A stretch of DNA of 64,000 nt. Origin: Opitutia bacterium. GTDB lineage: Bacteria; Verrucomicrobiota; Verrucomicrobiia; Opitutales; Opitutaceae. Each line of letters opens with the position of its first letter. Within the stretch, counting starts at the first letter, position 1. A program made the position numbers and the translations under genes. Of the stretch, positions 1 through 10,000 are shown one piece after another. The notes under the pieces are model-generated. The model saw only the letters and a program-made list of their open reading frames with translations. It did no database searches and was not told the origin of the DNA. Location: assembly GCA_016217595.1 (NCBI GenBank), contig JACRHS010000022.1:124001-188000 (forward strand), read 5' to 3'.

Positions 1-648
1 GGCGTCAAGGTCGACTCCGCCCGCGTCTCCACGGATTTCACGGCGAATTTCGACCCGATCACGACTCCGACCGAGACCGCCAGCATCGGCGCGATCACGT
101 CCGACACCACGCTCGGCACCACCGGCGTCAACACCACGATCACCTGCACCTCGGTCATTTTTGCTGGCAGCGAGACGCTCGAGATTCGCGGCAACGTCAC
201 CCTCATCGTCACCGACACCACCAAAGCCATCGAGATCACGGGCAACGCCGGCATCAACATCCCCTCCGGTGCCACGCTGAAAATCTACACCGCCGGCAGC
301 CTCAAAATCGCCGGCAATGGCGTGGCCAACAGCAACACCCAGCCCGTCACGCTCCAAATTTACGGCACGAGCACCAGCACCACCAGCACGCAGGACATCC
401 AGATCGCCGGCAATGGCGATCTCAAGGGCGTCGTCTACGCGCCCAACGGCGACGTAAAGGTCAACGGCAACGGCAATGTCATGGGCTCGGTTGTGGCCAA
501 GAACATCACCCTCACCGGCAACGCCACCTTCCACTACGACGAATCGCTGGCCGATTTCGACAGCGGCAGCCCCTACGGCATCACCCGCTGGCAGGAACTT
601 ACCACCGCCACCCAACGCTCTGGTGTGTCCAGTCTGCTCGATTTCTAA
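1..648 (+). CDS. C-terminal part of an Asn-Gly-rich solenoid protein (PilX/DUF7305-like), cut by the window edge
   Basis: The reading frame is open from the first base to the TAA at 646-648, giving 215 residues without a start. It is therefore the 3' end of a longer gene. The product is rich in Gly, Asn, Thr and Ala, with recurring NGN/GN turns (IAGNGDLKGVVYAPNGDV, VNGNGNVMGSV) and it ends in FHYDESLADFDSGSPYGI followed by a W-x-E segment. The complete gene at 1699-3081 ends almost identically (FHYDEAVSKINAGNPYGL), so the two are paralogues. The spacing of short beta-strand-like segments suggests a right-handed beta-solenoid exposed on the surface, which is an inference. The neighbours are pseudopilin genes, so a minor-pilin or tip-protein role is likely. 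The DUF7305 name is from memory and was not searched. Confidence 0.8.
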   Translation, partial: GVKVDSARVSTDFTANFDPITTPTETASIGAITSDTTLGTTGVNTTITCTSVIFAGSETLEIRGNVTLIVTDTTKAIEITGNAGINIPSGATLKIYTAGSLKIAGNGVANSNTQPVTLQIYGTSTSTTSTQDIQIAGNGDLKGVVYAPNGDVKVNGNGNVMGSVVAKNITLTGNATFHYDESLADFDSGSPYGITRWQELTTATQRSGVSSLLDF

Positions 649-663
649 GCCCTCTCCTCTCTC

Positions 664-1152
664 ATGTCCGCTACCCCTCTCCTCTCCACCCCTACTGACG
701 CACCGCGCCAGCGACCCCGCCGCTTTGTGTCGCACGGCGGCTTCACCCTCGTCGAAGCCGCCGTGGCCGCTGCCGTCATGGTGCTGGTGCTCACCAGCTC
801 GCTCGCCGTGCTTCAACGCGGCTTTCAATCACTCGACAACGCCCGCAACATCACCCTCGTCAGCCAGATCATGCAGAGCGAGATGGAGCGCTTGCGGCTG
901 CAAAGCTGGGACACCGTTAACAATTATGGCGCCAACGACACCCTCAACCTCGATTCCTCGTTCGCCAACAGCACCGCCGTAAGCCAGCGCCGCATCTCGC
1001 TGACCCGCGAGAAGACGAGCGTCCACACCGACATGCTCCAGATCAAATTCACGGTGACCTGGAACAGCTACGACGGCCGCCCCTACTCCCGCAGCTACCT
1101 GACCTACTACGGACGCAACGGTCTCTATGATTATTTCTACAACTCCTTCTAA
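664..1152 (+). CDS. Type IV pilin-like / pseudopilin protein with prepilin cleavage motif
   Basis: This 162-residue protein has a class III prepilin leader. It has a basic N-terminus, then Gly26 followed by FTLVE, where Glu31 is the conserved +5 glutamate, and a hydrophobic helix (AAVAAAVMVLVLTSSLAVL). The prepilin peptidase would cut between Gly26 and Phe27 and N-methylate Phe27. The remaining 110 residues are a variable globular head with no recognised domain. It sits 15 bases after the preceding solenoid gene and overlaps the next pseudopilin gene by 26 bases, so it is co-transcribed with both. By position and size it resembles PilV/GspI-type minor pilins. This is an analogy from gene order and not an assignment. 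It would act in the inner membrane and periplasm as part of a type IV pilus or type II secretion pseudopilus. Confidence 0.85.
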   Translation: MSATPLLSTPTDAPRQRPRRFVSHGGFTLVEAAVAAAVMVLVLTSSLAVLQRGFQSLDNARNITLVSQIMQSEMERLRLQSWDTVNNYGANDTLNLDSSFANSTAVSQRRISLTREKTSVHTDMLQIKFTVTWNSYDGRPYSRSYLTYYGRNGLYDYFYNSF

Positions 1153-1699
1153 ACGTTCGGACGCCCCGCACGGTTTCACCTTGGTGGAGGTGTTGATCGC
1201 GCTCGCCATCGGTTCGATGGTGCTGGCGGGCACGCTGTCCGCCTTCCTCATGATCGGGCGCACCAGCGTGAGCGTGGCCAATTACAGCACAGCCGAGGCG
1301 CAAATCCGCCGCTCGATCGAAACCCTCAGCGAAGACCTGCGCGCCTCCAGCAATATCCTCACCAACAATTCCTCTTCCATCACCCTGACCGTGCCGGACA
1401 GCTATGCGGCCTACGGCAACAAAGTCACCTACGCCTACGACAACGCGAGCAAATGCCTGCGCCAGCTATTCTACGACCCGGCCACAAACGCTCTCGTCCA
1501 ACAGTTTATTCTCGTGCGCGACGTGGACAGCCTCGCCTTCAACCGCTTCAGCCGGCTCGACACCGCCACGACCAGCGATAGCGAAACCAAACGCATTCAA
1601 CTTACCCTCGCCGTCCGCCGCAAAGAGCAGACCGTGGCCGCCGCCACCAACTCGATCGTCTCCGCCAGTTTCATCCTCCGCAACAAGGTCGCCAACTGA
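1127..1699 (+). CDS. Pseudopilin (PilW/GspJ-like) with prepilin cleavage motif
   Basis: This 190-residue protein has a short leader ending at Gly16 and then FTLVEVLIALAIGSMVLAGT, with Glu21 at position +5. It is a clear type III prepilin signal and hydrophobic stalk. The head contains a RRSIETLSEDLR segment, as is common in PilW/GspJ proteins, where an amphipathic helix follows the membrane helix. The ATG at 1127 lies inside the 3' end of the previous gene, and the stop codon overlaps the ATG of the following gene (TGATG). The three genes are therefore translationally coupled. Expected to be a minor component of a pilus or pseudopilus. The exact class is not certain from sequence alone. Confidence 0.85.
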   Translation: MIISTTPSKRSDAPHGFTLVEVLIALAIGSMVLAGTLSAFLMIGRTSVSVANYSTAEAQIRRSIETLSEDLRASSNILTNNSSSITLTVPDSYAAYGNKVTYAYDNASKCLRQLFYDPATNALVQQFILVRDVDSLAFNRFSRLDTATTSDSETKRIQLTLAVRRKEQTVAAATNSIVSASFILRNKVAN

Positions 1700-3081
1700 T
1701 GCCCTCTTACCCCACAGCCCAACGCGGCAGCGTGCTGCTTGTCGCCCTCCTGCTCTCCGCCGCCATCGGCATTTCGCTGCTGAGCTACCTGCAACTCTGC
1801 AAGCAATCCCTCCAGTTCTCACAACGCTCCTTCTACGCCAACGCCGCCATGAACCTGGCCGAGATCGGCGTGGAAGAGGCGCTGTATTGTTTCAACCAGC
1901 TCGACAACGTTGCGAACGCCGCCGACGCCTGGGCCTCACCATGGGTCTGCGGTAGTGGGACCGACACCACCGCGCACCGCACCTTCTCCACTCTGCCGGC
2001 TCCCGCGCCCGGCGCCTCCGTCGTCGTCAAAGTTTATGTCAGCAATTACAAGCCCGCCACCGGCGCCAGTCCGGTGATTGTCGCCCAGGCGACTCTCACG
2101 CCGCCCACGGGTGCGGCCATCGTCAAAATGATCGAAGTCACGCTGCGCCGCCGCTCGCTCTTCGCCACCGGCCTCGTCGCCCGTACCAACGTCAACTGGG
2201 GCGGTAATCAAAAGTCCGACATCGATAGCTGGAACTCCGATCCCGACAACAATCCCGCCACTGCACCCGTACCCTATGCCGTGGCCAACCGCACCGCCAT
2301 GTGCACCGTCGGCTGCCCGACTGCCTCCGGCACCGCCGTCACGCTCTCCGGCGAGATCTACGGTTTCGCCGCCTCGGGCGGTGGCGCGATTGTCGGCGGC
2401 TCCGTGCACGGCCTCGGCACCACCGTCAACGATCCCAGCCGCCGCCGCACCGATTTTGCCGCCACCTTCCCCACGCCGGCGGTGCCCAGTACCAACAACT
2501 CGATCGTGAGCCCGTTCCCCGCCACCCTGCCCCGCGCCGGCGACACCGCCTCGGGCAGTGTTTATTATTACAACGTGCAAAGCGCACTGACGATTCCCGA
2601 CAACACCACCATCACCGCCAGCAAGAAAGTAGTGCTCGTGATGACCAACCACGCCAGCGTCAATGTCATCGCCCTCAATGGCAATAAATCGATCAACATC
2701 GGCGCCAACGCCGAGCTCACCATCTACACCAACGGCGGCATGCAAATCGGCGGCAACGGTTTCACCAACAACATGCCGTCGCAATTGATCATCTACGGCA
2801 CCGGCACCACCGCGCAGACGATCACCTTCAGCGGCAACGGCGATTTCACCGGCATCATCTACGCGCCCAACGCCACGGTACAGATGCACGGCGGCGGCAA
2901 CAACGGCAACGTCTACGGCTCCATCACCGCCAACACTATCGATATGAACGGCCACTACGCGTTCCACTACGACGAAGCCGTGAGCAAAATAAACGCCGGC
3001 AACCCCTACGGCCTCGCGAAATGGCGCGAACTCGACACCCTCGAAAACCGCGCCGCCTACGCCGACAGGTTGAATTTCTGA
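1699..3081 (+). CDS. PilX-like membrane-anchored protein with Asn-Gly-rich solenoid domain
   Basis: This 460-residue protein starts with a PilX-type N-terminus, QRGSVLLVALLLSAAIGIS, a hydrophobic helix without the +5 Glu of true prepilins, followed by a YANAAMNLAEIGVEEAL stretch typical of PilX-like accessory pilins. Residues of about 150-460 form a low-complexity Gly/Asn/Thr/Ala domain with repeated short strands (LNGNKSINIGANAELTIYT, IGGNGFTNN, FSGNGDFTGIIYAPNATV). It ends in FHYDEAVSKINAGNPYGL. The C-terminal half is homologous to the partial gene at 1-648, and its NGN-turn pattern recurs in the adhesin at 3391. It is the last gene of the pseudopilin operon. A terminator-like hairpin follows at 3283. 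Likely a surface-exposed pilus-associated protein. Ligand unknown. Confidence 0.8.
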   Translation: MPSYPTAQRGSVLLVALLLSAAIGISLLSYLQLCKQSLQFSQRSFYANAAMNLAEIGVEEALYCFNQLDNVANAADAWASPWVCGSGTDTTAHRTFSTLPAPAPGASVVVKVYVSNYKPATGASPVIVAQATLTPPTGAAIVKMIEVTLRRRSLFATGLVARTNVNWGGNQKSDIDSWNSDPDNNPATAPVPYAVANRTAMCTVGCPTASGTAVTLSGEIYGFAASGGGAIVGGSVHGLGTTVNDPSRRRTDFAATFPTPAVPSTNNSIVSPFPATLPRAGDTASGSVYYYNVQSALTIPDNTTITASKKVVLVMTNHASVNVIALNGNKSINIGANAELTIYTNGGMQIGGNGFTNNMPSQLIIYGTGTTAQTITFSGNGDFTGIIYAPNATVQMHGGGNNGNVYGSITANTIDMNGHYAFHYDEAVSKINAGNPYGLAKWRELDTLENRAAYADRLNF

Positions 3082-3282
3082 CCCCGCCCGCCGCGCGCGT
3101 CCAGCAACCGCTCCTCAACGCCGACGCTCGCGCGCGAGGGCAGGCCGACTGCCTACACGGTGGCGTAGTAGGTTTCATCGGTGCAGTTTTTCGTGCGAAG
3201 CAAACGAGCCGCAGGTCTGCGGGTGTGCAGAGCCTTGCTTGCATAAAACAGGAGCCCATTGGCTTGATCGGGAAGTTTTTGT

Positions 3283-3310
3283 AAAAACCGGGAAAATTTC
3301 CCGGTTTTAC
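3283..3310 (+). terminator. Stem-loop after the pseudopilin operon
   Basis: A near-perfect inverted repeat (AAAACCGGGAAA pairing with TTTCCCGGTTTT, one bulged A on the left arm) is followed by a T-rich stretch (ACTCTTTTCT). It lies about 200 bases after the stop of the PilX-like gene and 80 bases before the next start, so it probably ends the pseudopilin transcript. The A/T-flanked symmetry means it could also work on the other strand. The rest of the 3082-3390 gap shows no gene. Confidence 0.65.
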
Positions 3311-3390
3311 TCTTTTCTGTTGCACATGATTGTCGGCAACGTCACTGACGCGGCCCTTCAACTATGCATCTACCCCTGAAAGAGGCCTTA

Positions 3391-6300
3391 ATGCATTGGC
3401 AAAAATTTTGCAGATTCGGGCGAGCGCTCGGTCTGGTGGTTTTCCTCGTAGGCGCGACCGCTTGGCTCTGCGCGCAGACCGTTGGCTCCGGCGTGGCGCT
3501 GGTCCGCCATGCGCCGACGCTCAACGGCGACGTGGAGGGCTCGGTGCAACAGATGCTGCCCGAAAGCACCACCCTCAACGGCAACACCACCCTTACGGGC
3601 GATCTGCTCGTGCCCGGCACGCCCACGGTGCGTCTCAATGGCAAACCCGCTTATGCCGGCACCCTCGATGGCACGGGCGCGTCTGCGCCGACGAGCCACA
3701 CCATCACGCTCAACGGCAACGCTGCGCTCCGCCATGTCGTGCGCCGCACCGATGCGGTGGCCTTGCCGACGGTGAGCGCGCCGTTGGCGCCGACCGGTAC
3801 CCGCAGCGTCGCCATCAACGCCGCCGGCCAGAGCCCCGGCGATTTCGCGACCCTGCGCCACCTCACACTCAACGGCAACGTCGGCCAGTACGCCGTGCCG
3901 CCGGGCGCATACGGCAACTTCACCGCCAATGGCAACAGCGGGTTCACGCTGGGCATCGCGGGCGCGACCGTGCCCGCCGTTTACCATTTCCAAAACCTCA
4001 CGCTCAACGGCAACACCCAGTGCACGGTCGTCGGCCCGGTGATCGTGACCCTCGCCGGCAGTTTCTCGGTCAACGGCAACTTGGGCGCGGCGGCACATCC
4101 GGAGTGGTTGCAACTGCGCCTCGCCAGCGGCGGCCTCACGCTCAATGGCAACGTGACGGTGGCCGCCTACGTCACCGCGCCCGCGGGCACGATCACGATC
4201 AACGGCAACGCCGCCCTCATCGGAGGCGCCGTGTGCGACCGCCTCACCGTCAACGGCAACTCCACGCTGCGACTGATCGCGTTGGCGCCGCAGGTCGCGC
4301 TCACCGCCCCCGCCGCGGGCGCGGTCTTGTTGCCAGCGACACCGCTCACTCTGCAAGCCACCGCCAGCGACAGCGACGGCTGGGTGCGGACCGTGGCGTT
4401 CTACAACGGTGCCACCAAGCTTGGCGAAACCAGCGCTCCGACCTCTCCCAGTCTGCCCACGTCTTACTCTCTTCCGTTGTCGACCGGTCTTCCGCCCGGT
4501 ACCTACACCCTGACAGCTCAAGCCACTGACAATGCCAACGTGACGACCAAATCCGCGCCGGTGGCCATAGTCGTCAATGCTCCGCCCACGGTGGCGTTGA
4601 CCGCGCCGACCAGCGGGACCGTGGTCAACGCGCCTGCGCAGATCACGCTGCAAGCCACCGCCGCCGACAACGACGGCACCGTGACCAAGGTAGAATTCTT
4701 CCAAGGCGCGACCAAGCTCGGCGAAACTAGCACGCCCGTCTCCGCCAGTCTTCCCTCGACTTATCGCTTCACCCTTTCCGCCAGTCTTCCGCCTGGTTCA
4801 TATGTTTTCACCGCTCGGGCCACGGATGATCGCGGCGCGGCAACTGTTTCGAGTGCCGCGACTGTGCTCGTCAACGCCCTGCCGACCGTGGCGTTCACCA
4901 CGCCGACCCCGGGCGCGATGCTCGTCGCTCCCGCGCAAGTGACGCTGCAAGTCACCGCTGCGGATACCGACGGCACCGTGGCCAAAGTGGAGTTTTACCA
5001 GGGTGCGACCAAGCTTGGCGAAACCAGCACCCCTGTCTCCCCAAGTCTGCCCACGTCTTATCGTTTTTCCCTGTCTTCCACTCTTCCGCCCGGCACCTAC
5101 CTTTTTCTGGCGCGCACCTACGACAATAATGGCGCCACGGTAGATTCAGCGCCGATCACGGTGACCGTGTTGGCGAGCTTGCCGTACACGGCGGATTTCG
5201 AGCCGGGTGAAGGGTACGCCGCCGGATCGCTCGCCGGCCAGCTGGGCTGGACTGTCAATCAAGGCACGGCCCAAATCACCGCGCAGGCAGCTGCGCACGG
5301 CGGTCAAGCGATCCTCCTCTCGCCCGGCACGCCGCCCGCGCAAATCGAACAGGCGTTCGCGCCGCTGGCGGGAGCCACCATCATCTTTGTCGATTTCTTC
5401 GCCAAACCGGCAGCCCTTGCCGATGTGACCTCCGCGCCAGCTTTTCAAGTGGAGAGCGCGCTCTTCGGTTTCGCCCTCTCGGGGGCAAATGGCGGGCTGC
5501 GCGCCTTTCACGGCGACGGCGCGGGCGGCGGCCAATGGACCGCAGCGAACTTCACCGCCCCCGTCGGCGCCGACCGGCAGGCCGCGCAATGGCTGCGGCT
5601 CACTGCGCGGCTGGATTTCACGCGCAAGACCTGGGATCTCTACGCCAACGGCAATCTGGTTGCTGCCGATTTGGGGCTGCGCGATCGCACGCGGACGTAC
5701 CTCTCCTCCTTCTTCGTGCAGGGCGACACCGCCACGGCGACGCTGGTCGATTACCTCTTCGCCGGCCCGCAGAACCCGCTCTTTGCCGATGCCAACAACA
5801 ACGGCCTCGACGACGATTGGGAGACTGCCCACGGCCTGAGCCTCGCCGCCAACAATCGCGACGCTGATCCCGACGGCGACGGTCTGTCCAACGTCCAGGA
5901 ATGCGCCCGCGGCACCGATCCGCAGGAATACTACAACGGCGCGCTCCCTGTGCTCACCTCACTCGTGGCCAGCACCGGCTTGCTCGATGCGCAAGGCCTG
6001 GTCGCCGTGCGCGTGACCAAAGCCGACGGCACACTGTTGGCCAACGCTCCGCTGACCTTCGTCACTACCACCGGCATCGCCAAGCTCGCGGCCACGCTCG
6101 GCGGCACGGCCGCGACGCTGCCGCTTAGTGTCCGCACCGACGCGCAAGGCATCGCCAAAGTCTACGCCACGTTTGCCACCTTCGCCCCCGACACCGTAGT
6201 CGCCACCGCCCGCAACGGCGCACAGACGCAGACGCTCTCCATCACGATCAACCCGCCATTGACAGACACGGACAACAACGGTCTGCCCGATCTCTGGGAG

Positions 6301-6663
6301 CAGAAATATTTTGGACGCTCCGGCATCGATCCCGCCGCCGATCCCGATGGGGACGGCCTGACAAACCTCCAAGAGTATCAACAGAGCAAAGATCCAGACG
6401 ATTATTACAATGGTGCGTTGCCCAACGTCACATCGCTACTGGGGGCAGGCGGTGAGCTCGGAAGCGACGGTGCTCTGGCAGTCAAGGTTACCGATCAAAG
6501 CGGTGCCATCCTAATCAACGCGCCGGTAAAGTTCAGTGCCCGACAGGGCGGCCATTTGCTCGCCCCAACTCCGACCGCCCCGGGCATGACAGAAATTCAG
6601 GTGCGCACCGACGCCCAAGGCATTGCCAAGGCCTTTGTCAAACCCAGCAACAACCAGCCATGA
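3391..6663 (+). CDS. Secreted adhesin-like protein: LNGN-repeat solenoid, three Ig-like domains, TSP3-type repeats
   Basis: The product has 1,090 residues from the ATG at 3391. The in-frame ATG at 3364 is less likely because AAAGAGG lies just before 3391 and the signal peptide (RALGLVVFLVGATAWLCAQ) then starts cleanly. Residues of about 30-295 carry roughly a dozen LNGN/VNGN/INGN turns, the same pattern as the PilX-like proteins upstream. Three Ig-like domains of about 95 residues follow (about 299-593), each with a VEFYQGATKLGETSTP-like strand (Big_7 type). Residues of about 597-797 look like a concanavalin/LamG-type domain. Two calcium-binding TSP3-like segments follow (DANNNGLDDDWE with DADPDGDGLSN, and DTDNNGLPDLWE with DPDGDGLTN), separated by an invasin-like Ig domain. 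The gene overlaps the next by ATGA. Probably secreted and involved in adhesion. Ligand unknown. Confidence 0.75.
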   Translation: MHWQKFCRFGRALGLVVFLVGATAWLCAQTVGSGVALVRHAPTLNGDVEGSVQQMLPESTTLNGNTTLTGDLLVPGTPTVRLNGKPAYAGTLDGTGASAPTSHTITLNGNAALRHVVRRTDAVALPTVSAPLAPTGTRSVAINAAGQSPGDFATLRHLTLNGNVGQYAVPPGAYGNFTANGNSGFTLGIAGATVPAVYHFQNLTLNGNTQCTVVGPVIVTLAGSFSVNGNLGAAAHPEWLQLRLASGGLTLNGNVTVAAYVTAPAGTITINGNAALIGGAVCDRLTVNGNSTLRLIALAPQVALTAPAAGAVLLPATPLTLQATASDSDGWVRTVAFYNGATKLGETSAPTSPSLPTSYSLPLSTGLPPGTYTLTAQATDNANVTTKSAPVAIVVNAPPTVALTAPTSGTVVNAPAQITLQATAADNDGTVTKVEFFQGATKLGETSTPVSASLPSTYRFTLSASLPPGSYVFTARATDDRGAATVSSAATVLVNALPTVAFTTPTPGAMLVAPAQVTLQVTAADTDGTVAKVEFYQGATKLGETSTPVSPSLPTSYRFSLSSTLPPGTYLFLARTYDNNGATVDSAPITVTVLASLPYTADFEPGEGYAAGSLAGQLGWTVNQGTAQITAQAAAHGGQAILLSPGTPPAQIEQAFAPLAGATIIFVDFFAKPAALADVTSAPAFQVESALFGFALSGANGGLRAFHGDGAGGGQWTAANFTAPVGADRQAAQWLRLTARLDFTRKTWDLYANGNLVAADLGLRDRTRTYLSSFFVQGDTATATLVDYLFAGPQNPLFADANNNGLDDDWETAHGLSLAANNRDADPDGDGLSNVQECARGTDPQEYYNGALPVLTSLVASTGLLDAQGLVAVRVTKADGTLLANAPLTFVTTTGIAKLAATLGGTAATLPLSVRTDAQGIAKVYATFATFAPDTVVATARNGAQTQTLSITINPPLTDTDNNGLPDLWEQKYFGRSGIDPAADPDGDGLTNLQEYQQSKDPDDYYNGALPNVTSLLGAGGELGSDGALAVKVTDQSGAILINAPVKFSARQGGHLLAPTPTAPGMTEIQVRTDAQGIAKAFVKPSNNQP

Positions 6664-7076
6664 CACCGCTTCATTATCAACGTATACTTTGCCTGACAGG
6701 AATCCTGTTCCTGTGGCCAAGCTTGGCTCTGGCTGAAACGCATGTGACCCGAGTCGAAATCAAAAGCCGGGACAAGACCCTCATCCAAGATATCGTGCAT
6801 GGCATGCCCGGGTTCGACTTCAAGGGAGAGATCCCGGTTTTGAAAGTCGTCAGTGGTGCCAAACAAACTCGAACGGCTGGTTTTCTTCCCCAGCCCATTG
6901 TGATAGCAGTTTATCACGCAGACGGGATAACGCCGTGGCCCTTGGCCCCGGTCACATTGGGAGTGGAATATGGCAACGGTGGCTGGGCGACAAACCGCGA
7001 CACCGTGGCGACCAGCTCATTAACGCTACAGGCGGATGCGACCGGCCGCGTGCAAGCCTACTACTGGTTGCCATGA
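6660..7076 (+). CDS. Small secreted protein of unknown function, coupled to its neighbours
   Basis: This 138-residue protein has an N-terminal signal peptide (RILCLTGILFLWPSLALAE, cleavage likely after ALA). The mature part is beta-rich with a QPIVIAVYHADG strand and a C-terminal LTLQADATGRVQAYYWLP segment. The latter resembles the VRTDAQGIAKAFV ends of the invasin-type Ig domains in the gene before it. It may be a stand-alone domain of that kind, which is an inference. Its ATG overlaps the upstream stop as ATGA, and its own stop overlaps the next ATG in the same way, so the four genes from 3391 to 11805 appear to be translated in series. Confidence 0.7.
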   Translation: MTPLHYQRILCLTGILFLWPSLALAETHVTRVEIKSRDKTLIQDIVHGMPGFDFKGEIPVLKVVSGAKQTRTAGFLPQPIVIAVYHADGITPWPLAPVTLGVEYGNGGWATNRDTVATSSLTLQADATGRVQAYYWLP

Positions 7077-10000
7077 AGACACTGCCCATGCGCCTCAAAC
7101 TATTGCCCCTGTTGCTGCTTGCCGTGGCATTGGATGGCCGAGCTGGCGAAATCGCCTCCGTGCGGAGCGGTCCTCCCGGCCAGGAAACCAAAATCACCTT
7201 TCAACCCACGGATGAGCCGGTGACACGGTTTGAAGCGTGGGATGTTTTGGAGGAGCTGCAGGCACGAACCGTGTGGATAACGGAAGGTCATATCGGGTTC
7301 ACCGATTTGCAGCATGGCCAGATTGTTTACGAATATAAATTGCCTGCATCATCCGCTCCTGTGCGTTATTTTCGGAGACAAACTATCGCCTCGTCTTGGA
7401 ATGAGGCCTTTGCCGCCAATTATAGTGATCATACAAGACAGGGGTTCTACAACCTGACAGTTCAAAAAAACACCATAAACGAAAATGTGTGTAGTGGCGA
7501 CTATCAGCAAGTGGCCACGGATACATGGATGGATGTCCAGGGTTATAACATGTATGGTCCGTGGGGACCGATATACACGGCAACCACCACCACGACTGGC
7601 AATACAGTTACCCTCAGCCTGTCTTCGCCCAACGTGCCGATATTTACCGCCACCACCACCCGGCTATCCGGCCGGCCGGGGGATTCTGCGCAGGTGACCA
7701 ATGACCTCGCTGGCTGTTATATTCCTTTTGGTTACGCAAGCGAAGCTGCCCCCGCTCCGTATTACTGGGGATCCGACTGGCTTTATCACGCTTCATATTT
7801 AAAGCCCAATGGTCCGTTTCTTTCTCCGCCAGCCGAATTAGCTGTGGATCGTGTCATGTGGCAAGGCCCTGGCGGCAATTTGCTGGCATTTACTTATTCG
7901 CTCGTCCTTTCCGAGGAGGACACCCTCAGTGACGTGCTCGCGAGATGGTCGCGATCAAAAGCCGCCGGCGCATTTGACACGATACCGTGGCAAACGCAGC
8001 GCCGGATAATGTACGGCGGAGCCAAAGTTGAAGACAAATCGTATTGGTATGGCGATATGGTGTTTCTTTATAATGAAACCGAGAATTTGTCCTCTGAGGG
8101 AAGCGCCGTGTGTCAGCGCGGCCAAATTCGCTTTGTCGTGCCGGAATCGCTGCGTATTCCGGGCACTGGTTATCGCGCTAGAATTATCGAGACCTTTTAC
8201 CCGAACAACCCTCCTTACGATGCGCAGATCGTCGCGATCCATGAGGTCGAGATGCACGCAGGGCAATGGGAGTCGCCGGTCATCACAGCGGCAGCCCGGG
8301 ATAATGGTTTTACTGAGATACAGTTCTTCAGCATGACAGCCGAATTGCTGCAACCACGCAAAGTACTCGCGCTGCCCGCGAGTGTGAGCACAACATGCCC
8401 TTGGGAATATGCGACATCGCAGCCTGTGATCAGCTCGGCGCCCCAAGTGATCGACACGCAGGGCAACGCCCGAGTGCAACGCTCAATCTTAACCGGATCC
8501 CGCACGCTACAGCAAATCAACCTCGCCGACTCGTGGGGCACTGTGACGGATTTCGACTCCATCAAAGTCTCTTGGGCCATTCTCCCGGGAGCAACTGCGG
8601 CGGTTCGTCTTTGGCATTGGAAGAATGACGGATCGACACTTGGTCTTTGGAACGAGATCAGTCCGACTGCTGATCTCGTAGGTTATTTCGGTTCTAGCAC
8701 TGATTTTGTGTTTGCCGAAGCTTTGACTGGCGGCAAAGCGACCCTGCGTTTCACCATCAACGTGGGCGGGCAAGAGGTGCATGACGATCTCCGCATTGAG
8801 TCGGAACAGACCGCCGCAGCCCTCGCCGTCGATGCCAACCGCGACGGCCAGATCGAACTCCCTGGCGATTCCCCGAACGACACCACCTCCCGCGACAAAC
8901 CCTTCCGCTTCTGGATCAATGATGACAACGACTCGGGCGATACGCTTGGCGATGACATCCCATTGCCGGATGGGGCTGCGAACCGCAACTGCGACGATAC
9001 CACGGTCAATGGCATCCGGGATCTGGTAGATTTCTTTCCGGTCTTCCTCGATCTCAAGCAGCTCTTGACCGTGTTGCCACCGGGCGCGGATGGCGTCTCC
9101 TACACTCTGAAGCAGGACGATGCAGCGCTGGGCTTCGTATATACCAACTATACGCGGACGCAGGCCTTCGATTACCTCCGCGGCGACCCGGCGAATTTGG
9201 CCACTGGATTTGGGCCGACCCTGACACAGGCGGCTGGTGAAGCCATCGTCACAAAGATTCCATCTGCTGGGGTCGATCTGTTTGGTTTGTCCCCTGCCTT
9301 CCTCGCTCAAGTGCAGAATAACGGTGGGATCATCCTCATTGAGGCGAGTAAAACCACGACCAAACCACTGATACTGGAGGTGCGCAAAGGAGTCGACGTT
9401 ATCGTCAGGCTAGAGCTGGCCCTGAAAATCGACGCGGTAGAAACCATGTACCACTATCTCAACCTTCGCGCTCTGGCCCACGGCACCGCTGTAGACGCGG
9501 ACAAACAGGGACCGGGCTACAACGATCCGACCACGGCGACCGCCGCTCCCAACGATCCGTTTCAAGGTGTGGCGAACCGCAAAAACCTTGTCTTGGTCCA
9601 CGGCTACAATTGGAACGGGAAAGAGGCGCGCGGCTTCGGATCCGAAATGTTCAAGCGCTTCTACTGGGCGGGATCGCAAGCGAATATGTATGTCGTGTTG
9701 TGGCGGGGCGACGACGGGCAGTCCAATCTCCTCGGTCTCGGCAATCAGACACCTGACTTCCATCGTAATGTCGGTCATGCTTGGCAACAAGCACCGCATC
9801 TGCGGAAGTTTGTAGCCGGGTTGTCAGGCGACACTGTGATCATGGCTCACAGCTTGGGTAACATGGTCACAGCGGTTGCACTCACCCACGAGATTGACCC
9901 CGACAACCCGGCTCGATTGCACTCCGCGACCCAGCCTGCGAATGTCGTTAACTACTTTGCCCTCAATGCAGCCATTCCTCTAGAAGCGTTGGCAGTCAGC

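Noticed and set aside
3520..4280. Regularly spaced repeats considered as a CRISPR array
   Set aside because: The repeated CTCAACGGCAAC units are short, in frame and code for LNGN turns. There are no constant repeats with unique spacers.
3388..4704. Minus-strand frame opposite the adhesin gene
   Set aside because: Shadow of the repetitive coding sequence. The LNGN repeats create regular antisense codons.
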